From positions 4,030,001 to 4,094,000 of the forward strand of contig NC_092408.1 of the NCBI RefSeq assembly GCF_009017415.1: a stretch of DNA of 64,000 nucleotides, in the 5' to 3' direction. The notes under the pieces were generated by a model that made no database searches, was not told the DNA's origin, and saw only the letters and a list, made by a program, of their open reading frames with translations. Made by a program: the position numbers and the translations under genes. This document shows positions 56,217 to 64,000 of this stretch, piece by piece. Source of the DNA: Aspergillus flavus (taxonomy: Eukaryota > Ascomycota > Eurotiomycetes > Eurotiales > Aspergillaceae). The stretch's first letter is position 1; the number at the start of each line of letters is the position of its first letter.

Positions 56217-58261
56217 ATGAGTGGGATCGCGAGTGCGTGTTTATCCTGTCTCTCGACAGTTGACCGCTGGTGTCATATCACCGCCTGCCTCGGGCCTATC
56301 GGCGGTCGCTCGAGGGATGGAATTTATGAGACAACCTTAGCAGATAATGAGCGGGAAGCAGTTTCCGACTTGTTAGGCTACCTTGAAAATGTATGTTTGT
56401 TCGGTCACCGCCCGTCAATTTATGTATCCCTGTTTTGATCTCTTGGCGTGATTCTGATCCTAACTTAACCGACCCGATAGAGAGCCGAGACCGACTTCTT
56501 TAGAGGCGAACCGCTTAGCGCTTTAAGTACACTTGTATATTCCGATAATGTTGACCTTCAACGAAGTGCCAGTTTGACCTTTGCGGAAATCACGGAGAGA
56601 GGTGGGTGAATTTCGAGCTTCGTTGATCTTCGCACGGCTAACTCCCGCCTTTCATCTTAGACGTGCGCGAAGTCGATCGGGATACCCTCGAACCAATCCT
56701 TTTCCTGTTACAAAGCTCCGATATTGAGGTACAACGCGCGGCCAGTGCTGCTCTGGGAAACCTCGCTGTAAATGGTTGGTCTCACTTTAGGTGACGGCAA
56801 CGGCAATGACTGACAGATATAGCGGATAACAAGGTATTGATTGTCGCCCTCGGAGGGCTGGCCCCTCTAATACGGCAGATGATGTCGCCCAATGTCGAAG
56901 TCCAATGCAATGCGGTTGGTTGCATCACAAATCTAGCTACGCATGAGGACAACAAGGCCAAGATAGCTCGGTCGGGTGCTCTGGGACCGTTGATTCGTCT
57001 GGCGAAATCCAAGGATATGCGTGTACAACGGAACGCGACGGGGGCCTTGCTAAACATGACACACTCTGGTGAGTAGACTATGTGGGAGCATGCGGTTGGT
57101 TCTTCATCCTCTTCTGACGGCGGTATAGATGATAACCGACAACAACTCGTCAACGCTGGCGCGATTCCCGTCTTGGTTCAACTACTTTCCTCCTCCGATG
57201 TTGATGTACAATACTATTGCACAACGGCTCTCAGCAATATTGCCGTCGATGCGTCAAACCGAAAGAGACTTGCCCAAACTGAATCGCGGTTGGTTCAGTC
57301 ACTGGTTCATCTCATGGATTCCTCCACCCCCAAAGTCCAATGCCAGGCCGCGCTGGCTCTTCGCAACCTGGCTTCGGACGAGAAATACCAGCTCGAAATC
57401 GTTCGCGCCAAAGGTCTTCCGCCGCTCTTGCGCCTCTTGCAGTCCTCTTACCTTCCCCTCATACTCTCCGCCGTCGCATGCATCCGCAACATCTCTATTC
57501 ACCCGCTGAACGAATCCCCCATCATCGATGCGGGCTTTCTGAAGCCACTGGTGGATCTGCTTGGCTCGACGGATAACGAAGAGATCCAGTGCCACGCTAT
57601 TTCTACGCTCCGAAATCTGGCCGCCAGCTCGGACCGTAACAAGGAGCTTGTCCTCCAAGCGGGTGCGGTCCAGAAATGCAAGGACCTGGTCCTGAAGGTT
57701 CCCCTCAGCGTCCAGTCGGAGATGACTGCCGCCATCGCGGTTCTGGCCCTCAGCGATGAGCTCAAACCCCATCTTCTGAATCTCGGCGTTTTTGACGTTC
57801 TGATCCCTCTGACGGAGTCTGAAAGCATTGAAGTGCAAGGGAATAGTGCCGCGGCTTTGGGCAATCTTTCCTCCAAGGGTAAGTCATGAGCAGTTTTGGA
57901 TGCGTTCCGCATTTGCTAATCCGACCCAGTCGGCGACTATTCGATATTTGTTCGAGATTGGGCGGATCCCAATGGAGGTATCCACGGCTATCTCAAGCGA
58001 TTCCTCGCCAGCGGAGATCCTACCTTCCAGCACATTGCTATCTGGACCCTCCTTCAGCTGTTGGAGTCCGAAGATAAGAGACTGATCAGCTATATTGCCA
58101 AGTCCGATGACGTCGTGCATATGGTCAAGTCGATCTCCGACAAGAACATCGAGTCGGACGAGGAAGATCAGGAAGATGGTGAGGGCGAGGTAATTGCGCT
58201 GGCACGACGATGCCTCGAATTTCTTGGTAACGGCCCCCGACAAACGCTTGTGGAAGCTTAA
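56217..58261 (+). CDS. vac8: Vacuolar armadillo-repeat protein Vac8
   Basis: Exons 56217-56390, 56481-56601, 56661-56774, 56823-57068, 57129-57878 and 57930-58261 keep frame and give about 578 residues. Ten or more armadillo repeats are readable, for example [71 protein letters not shown] and [18 protein letters not shown]. An acidic loop precedes the end ([11 protein letters not shown]). Vac8 sits on the vacuole membrane through lipidated N-terminal residues and serves vacuole inheritance, nucleus-vacuole contacts, homotypic fusion and selective autophagy (Atg13). The N-terminus reads [20 protein letters not shown]. Cysteines 8 and 11 can be palmitoylated, but glycine is at position 3, not 2, so classical myristoylation is not predicted from this start. 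Confidence 0.95.
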
Positions 58262-60108
58262 TTGATCACAGCGCCGTCACTCCCTTTAATGATTTATCCT
58301 TATCGTTTCCTTTCCCATTCGTCTATAGTTGACCTTGTGTTTTACCCATTCACTTTACATTCTCCTAGGTGTTCAGCGGGCATTTGATTCAGTGTCACTT
58401 TCTTGCGTCAGCGAGCATCTGATGTGATAGGAATAATATCGGGATCCGTCCTGGTGGCCGTTCATCCCACGGCCTACTTTCTCAAGCTGTATGCTTACAT
58501 TATCTGTATGTACTTTGATAAATGCTGTGGTTCTTAGACCAGTTCTGGTCCTCTATGTGATTGCATGATACCTGGATTTGTATGTTGCATTAACTACATC
58601 CATTGCTATGTTGAACTACCGTCACGTCTTGGTAATTCTCTAACGTTACTGGACCCACCGGGGAGGTGCTAAGCCCAAGATGCTGAAGTGGGTCGAACCC
58701 GGAAGGCTCAGTCGATCCTTATGGCAGATCCGACGGTTTCGGTGGGTCAAGAATATAACCACACTTGATACCATCTACTTCTCTCATTACCCGTACGAAA
58801 CGAGAATGCTATAACCTCTGAGTGATAATTACAAGATATTGCAGTGTAGTCTCCTAATACCTTCTTTCTGCAACATGTATTGCTACAGATTCCGGACCCC
58901 GTGGTGTCTAAAATACATAGTAGGTAGTAGGACGGAATATCCATAAATAGGGAGACCAATAACTCCAGACAATCCCTGCATTACTCCTTCGTTTGCTAAG
59001 ATCCGTATCGCGCTATGTTGTGTTCTCCATACTATATATACTCCGGGAGTCTGCAAGAATCTTTGCCCTATTATCCACCACCATGGTCTCATTCCACCTT
59101 CCATTAAGCACTGCAAGTTGATCTAGCATTTGTCAGAATGCGTCGAAGACAGTGGCCAACACAACACCCCACAGGAGACAGACTACTAATACTAGGATCA
59201 TAGAGGGAAGATAGCTTCTTTATAGGATAGACGCCGTGTGTTTACTTTGTTCGAGTTTTGGTGAAACCCCCAATCTAGTAGGTAATACCCTATTCCACAC
59301 TCATCGTACATTGAAAATACAACAAGGACAGGCGAATGAAGTCAAGTTGTCCGATTCAAATTTAGTTCAGTTTCCGTTCCATCAATTACATCTTGAGCTA
59401 TTAATAGGGCAACATGTTGCACCTTGTAGAGCGATCCATGTAATGCTATATATTTACAGGCCAGAAAGATCTCAGTTAATTTGTAGCAGGCTACCCTTGT
59501 TAACAGAATGTATCTATGGTTCTGGGGAGGACATTGGTGTGAATTATAGGTATCCGGAATGCGAAGACCAAGGGCATGGAAGGTAGTTCTGTCTGTTGAG
59601 GATCTGGAACAAATATGGTGGCTTTTGGGGTTCTGATATGTGTTCAGTGAGATCTGTGAGTATAGAGCTGGGAATTAGAGATATATCAAGGGTAGGGTTG
59701 GCAGTGATGTATATATATTTGGAGCGATAACCTGGGGGAGAAAACGAAATGAAAAAAGGAAAGGAGAGAGATAGATAGAGATAGATAGAGAGAGGGAGGA
59801 GGGGAGGGGGAGAGAAGATCGAAATTAAACCAAGGGAAAGAAGCAAGATGAAGGTATCAATTTACAGGTATATGGAGTATAGTAAGCACAAAAAAGTACA
59901 TAGATCAGAAGTGGGATATACATACAAGGCTGAATTTATATAGAGTGGGAGGGACATATAGTAACAATAGCAAAACGTACCGGTAACATACAAGGTCAGA
60001 TCGTAGGAAGTACAGAAATGTCCAGAGATCATTAGAGAGCGCTTTCAGAAGATGTATATACTAGGATGTACCCAACCACCATTGTACCCCTAGCGACAGA
60101 AACAAATT
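58262..60108. other. Convergent intergenic region
   Basis: 3' flanks of Vac8 and of the F-box gene. Several frames of 65-116 codons lack motifs. The right half contains a purine-rich microsatellite (59745-59818) followed by an A/T-rich stretch with many GTACAT/ATACAA-type words. Confidence 0.5.
59745..59818. repeat. Purine-rich microsatellite, GATA/GA units
   Basis: About 70 bases almost without pyrimidines except T, with two blocks of ATAGATAGAG and then G-rich GGGAGGAGGGGAGGGGG. The leftward 100-codon frame over it is an artefact of the repeat. Confidence 0.85.
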
Positions 60109-61803
60109 CTACACATCTCCTGGCGGCCAACAATCAAAATTCACAACAGTGTCAAACTCTTCAGGGTCGAAGTGGAAATCCTCAATCGGAAACCCCCAAG
60201 CTTCAGCAACCCTTTCATCTGGGTGATACGCAGGGATCGCTCGAGAGTGCCATTCAGCGGTAATAGGGTCCGAGTCGGGTTGGAAGGAAAAATTCAGCCG
60301 TGTGCTATGCTGAAGATGAAATTTAATAGACTTTAACCGGGGCATGTGTCGTGCTGCGCGGCCCATAGATGTGAAAAAGCGATGATATTCCTCATCGTCG
60401 ACCATCTTTCGGCTTGCGTATCCGCGGTCATAGTCCCAGATCACGTCATCCGGGCTACTTATCTCCTCGTCTGGTTCATCTAATCCGGCTTGCTCTTCGG
60501 GTGTGGGTAAGGCTAGCCATTTACCTGGGGTTTGGAATGCATGGTTAGTGTAGGGAGGGGAACAGAGAGGATATTCCATACCTGAAGGGAGGAATGGGGG
60601 GACATCGTTTAGCTCTATAATTGTTAGGTTGGGCCATTGCAGCGTTCCACTATTTGGTAGTGGCCGACCAGCTTTATCCAGAGGCCATAGAAAGTCTGAA
60701 GACAGAGACGTATTATATAGCTTTAGCTCCTGAAGGACAGTGCTTAAAGCTCGCAGATTAATTGTAAAAGTATCTGTTTCTGTTGACAAAACATTCAATG
60801 CAGGCAAGGCGGATTTCCACGGCGCCTCGTATTGATTTGAATAATTTAGGACTTTCAGGCTGCGTGGTGCGTTGTTGAACAGTTCTGATACACCTGGGGA
60901 ATTGTCAACAAGGAACGCATAGAGCCTGTTACAATTTACTCTTGAACATGGAGCATACGGCATGAGATGTATAGGGGATATAAAGGAAGAAGGTTAAGAA
61001 AAAGACCTGCTCTTACCATCGCGACGACCCCGAATATACTCTATATGATCCGGTCTTACCCATTCATCCAAATTTAGATGTAATTGTGTGATAGTGGGAC
61101 AGTGCTGGACGATCTGTGCCACTGCACCGGCCCATATCTGGTGAAACCGATGCCTAAGATCACTTTCACCATCGGAGGGTTCATTCGTGAAAGAGAGCTT
61201 GTCAACGCATGGCACATATGCTAACACCGAAGCGTCATTATTGTGGAAGCGCGCCCGGTAGGGTGGAACAGACATTTCCCGCCCATTTCTATAATCGTAC
61301 CTGTATTCACCTGCATCTTCGTAGCCCCAGGTATGTGGCTCCGGCTCCTCGCCCATCTGGCGACCCAGCAGCCCTAGCTCCAATGAGAGACGATGGCTCT
61401 GGTTCCATGAGCTGAGTGTCTCAAATAGAGCAGTGATAGCCGTTTGAAAGGCTTGATCATTTGCTTCTCGAACGGGATTATCAACACTGTACCCTTCCTT
61501 TTTGTGGGTTGTCCAGTCTAGCAATTCGAAGGGAACGAGGACGTCATATTGCAGCCTTTTTATCCAGGCTCTTCGAAACAAACCAGATCCTGTTGTGGCC
61601 TTCTGGAAGTGAGCCAGAGAGATGCCCTTCTGGTCCCCCTTGTAGGCATCGTCGCTGTAGACGATGAGGTTAGAGTAGATAAATGGCTCAAAAGCTGCTT
61701 GCCATCGACGGCAGACGGTTGTATATGAGACCAGGCAATCGCCTGCCTGATGTAGGATGCCTGCAATCTCGAATATCAGCTCCAGGGGTAAGGTTGCTGG
61801 CAT
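60109..61803 (-). CDS. F-box domain protein
   Basis: Exons 61803-61017, 60938-60582 and 60524-60109 sum to 1560 nt (519 residues). The N-terminus MPATLPLELIFEIAGILHQA continues CRRWQAAFEPFIYSNLIV, the F-box core (LPxEL...VCRRW), which binds Skp1. The rest is a degenerate leucine-rich-like region (TITQLHLNLDEWVRPDHIEY, SLKVLNYSNQYEAPW, LQELKLYNTSLSSDFLWPLD) typical of fungal F-box proteins that recruit substrates to SCF ubiquitin ligases. The substrate is unknown. Closely related sequence lies at 63225-64000 in the same orientation with the same two intron places where visible, so the pair arose by tandem duplication. Confidence 0.85.
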
Positions 61804-63224
61804 GGTATCGGTTAAGCGCTCTTCACTGTGAACATTGACGTGTAGATATGTTGATGGATAACTTTTTGAGATTTTTGTTTCTCAAATGACTAAGCATAAA
61901 TAGCAACTCTTAGTTAGTTAGTTCACTAATAGGAATAGATCAGTATCTGAGTCCCTTTGCGATTCGCCGGGTTTCCACGTGGCACTTGCACAGGTGGATG
62001 TCGCTGTGGAAAGCGACGTAGACGTTGAAGAGCTACGGAAGTCAGAACCACTAACACATTGTGATGTATTCAGCCACAAGTTAGAGCAGACACTCTTCAC
62101 GCTTGGCGGGAGAGAAGAGAGTTGCCAGCACATAGCAATGATCCATAATAGGAAATCATATTCTAGGCAAAAACGCCGTTATATCTATGTATATATAGAC
62201 AAGCATAGCGTCACACGAGTCTTCTACAAAAGAGTTAGAAACCGGAACCCAATTATAATAGTCGGTAAGAGTATTAGCGTTTAGCTGAGAAGATATATGC
62301 CTCTTATCCTATTATAATAGTTATAGCACTGTATTCAATCCACTAATGCTTGACCCCAGAAGGACCCTGGCAGTCGCAGACTCTAGGTAGTGACGAAAGG
62401 GAACTAGTCAAAAACCATGTTCTAGCTCGCTCCCCTTCCTACCGTTGTTTTTGCGTGTGCCCGTAAGACTATTTGCAATAGCAATTATCAAAAAATTCCA
62501 GGGTTGCGCTTGGGTAGCCTAATCATATAATTGGCCTCGTCATCGAGATTACCATCACGATTAACAAGGTGTCAGCCAGAAATATATCTACAAATTACAC
62601 TATAAGACACCTCTAGGTATCCGGACATTTTTAGGTAGTCGAATGGCATAATTTGTTCAATACAAGGCTATGCTACCAAACGCAAAGGATGGCATGGCAT
62701 TAAATGGGCTTAACAGTATGTCGGCCATGGTTTCAGCTGAAGGGTCTGCAAGGGGGTTTGCCGCGCCAGTTCACGGTAACGGCCAAAAGGAACAGAATGA
62801 AGGCGAGGGAGAGCCGCATGGCTATTTGGAGTTCCTCCTGTTCGTTCAGTGGACTGTCAAGATACGTTAGTAGTTACTCAATCTGCCATCCTTGTAATGT
62901 AGAGCAGAGTACTTATTAGTAGTTCTGCCCGCTTGTATTATCGTTGTCCGATAACCCTCGGTCACAACTCTCAGACAACGTCGCAGCGGCAATTACTAAA
63001 GAGTTTTGAGACTCACAATATGTCAAGGTAAACTTGGCACTTAGTCAGGTGCACATGGCTGGCGGACAAGATCTAACCAATACTATCTATACAGGGGCTA
63101 GAATCCCGGTGAAGTGGATAGAAAGGATGGAATCAAGCACGCAGAATTGGCCAATGTCATCATGCACAAAGATTATGAGTCATATAACCCACTACTGCCA
63201 TCCCTATAGCGGCAAATATAAATA
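61804..63224. other. Intergenic region between tandem F-box genes
   Basis: Contains the promoter of the left F-box gene and 3' flank of the right one. Rightward frames at 61979-62284 and 62670-62919 lack motifs. 62140-62340 is AT-rich. No gene is supported. Confidence 0.5.
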
Positions 63225-64000
63225 CTAGACCTCTTGTGGCGGCCAATAAGCAAACCTTACAATGGATTGCAAGTCCCAAGGCCCGGTAATCTCCATATCC
63301 TTGAGCTGAAACCCCCATGCCTTCGCAACACGCTCATCTGGTCGGTATTCCGGGTCTGCATCAGATTCCCACTTAGCAGTGGTAGTGTCCGAGTCACGTT
63401 TAAAATTGAATGATGTTGTTGGATTATGGTTGAGTTCAAATTCAATAGATCTTAAAAGCGGCATATGTCGTGCCGCGTAACCAAGGGAAATAAAGAAGCG
63501 ATGGAATTGTTCATCGTCGTTGGTAGATCGATCGACGCATCCACTCTCCCAATCGCAGATCTCTTCTTCCCAATCTTCTATTTTGTCTATTTGTTCTTGG
63601 TCATCGGGTGTGGGTAAGGCGAGCCATTGACCTGATTTGGCGGTTTAGTTAATATATTTGGTGGTTATTGGGGGTTTGTGGATGTTAATATTCTAGTAAT
63701 CTTCGCGGGTATGTAGATTGCAAGGTTTTGGAAATGGGAGGAGAAGTCCTACCTGAAGGAAGCCAAGGAGGCACATAATTGAACTCCATTCTTGTTAGGT
63801 TAGGCCAATTCAAAGATGCGGTAGAAGACAATGGGTGGCCAACATTATCCAAAGGCCACAGGAAATCCAGGGTTAGAGATGTGTATTCCAACTTTAGCTC
63901 TCGAAGAGAGATACTTAAGCCTTGGAGATTTATAGCAAGAGTATCGACCTCAGTAGATAAGACGTTCAAAGCGGGCAAGCTGTCTTTCCATGGGTTCTCA
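63225..64000 (-). CDS. F-box-family paralog, 5' part outside window
   Basis: Two exons are visible (64000-63753, open at the window edge, and 63631-63225). The sequence parallels the gene at 60109-61803 block by block: PALNVLSTEVDTLAINLQGL, DFLWPLDNVGHPLSS, NWPNLTRMEFNYVPPWLPS, then QWLALPTPDDQEQIDKIED, RFFISLGYAARHMPLLRSIE, PDERVAKAWGFQLKDMEI and the terminus YWPPQEV. The intron splits the same Gly codon. The F-box itself would lie beyond position 64000. The region between the two visible exons and the spacer upstream are more diverged than the exons, as expected of an older tandem copy. Confidence 0.8.

Noticed and set aside
57299..57838. 179-codon leftward frame opposite Vac8
   Set aside because: Antisense shadow of the conserved armadillo coding exon.
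1..64000. CRISPR arrays, bacterial operons, intact transposases or viral genes
   Set aside because: No regularly spaced direct repeats, no polycistronic layout and no recognisable transposase or reverse-transcriptase motif was found on reading both strands.

Overview
The window is nuclear DNA of a filamentous ascomycete, most likely an Aspergillus- or Penicillium-like Eurotiomycete. The evidence is the many short GT-AG introns (about 45-70 nt) inside conserved genes, the fungal-only families (Zn2Cys6 regulator, PTH11-like membrane protein, GMC oxidoreductase, SRPK-like kinase, tandem F-box genes) and the gene density. Gene models were made by joining open frames by eye across splice sites; where the joined exon lengths were summed, they divide by three.

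Left edge to 15 kb. The exosome cap subunit Csl4 runs off the left end. Next comes an accessory stretch: a toxD-like NAD(P)-dependent reductase (2390-3631) and two paralogous fungal transcription factors placed head to head (5204-7026 and 8221-10626), of which only the right one has a visible zinc cluster. At 13112-15021 lies an unrecognised seven-intron gene interrupted by one TGA. It encodes a cysteine-rich module, a His-Pro motif, a Ser/Arg stretch and a coiled coil, and it ends beside an intron-containing tRNA-Val(UAC).

15.3-23.6 kb is a long gene-poor region with strong strand asymmetry. It leads into a small gene of unknown function (23570-24223).

25.7-36.5 kb is a compact housekeeping block: a PPPDE-thioredoxin-PUL protein, an EF-hand protein, a membrane-anchored ubiquitin hydrolase, Alb1 (60S biogenesis), Vps16 (HOPS/CORVET) and a Mg-chelatase-like protein without a P-loop. 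A small secreted protein, a GMC oxidoreductase and a PTH11/rhodopsin-like membrane protein follow (36.7-42.2 kb).

43.6-47.4 kb is a decaying accessory island: an SRPK-like kinase with nonsense and frameshift damage, ankyrin-repeat remnants and a fungal-specific possible nuclease-fold protein. Conserved genes return with a bestrophin-like channel, a Dma1/CHFR-type FHA-RING ligase and the armadillo protein Vac8. The right end carries two tandem F-box paralogs, the second cut by the window edge.

The most unusual observations are the 13-15 kb gene, the finger-less/fingered regulator pair, and repeated CA-rich to GT-rich strand-composition switches that cross coding and non-coding DNA alike.
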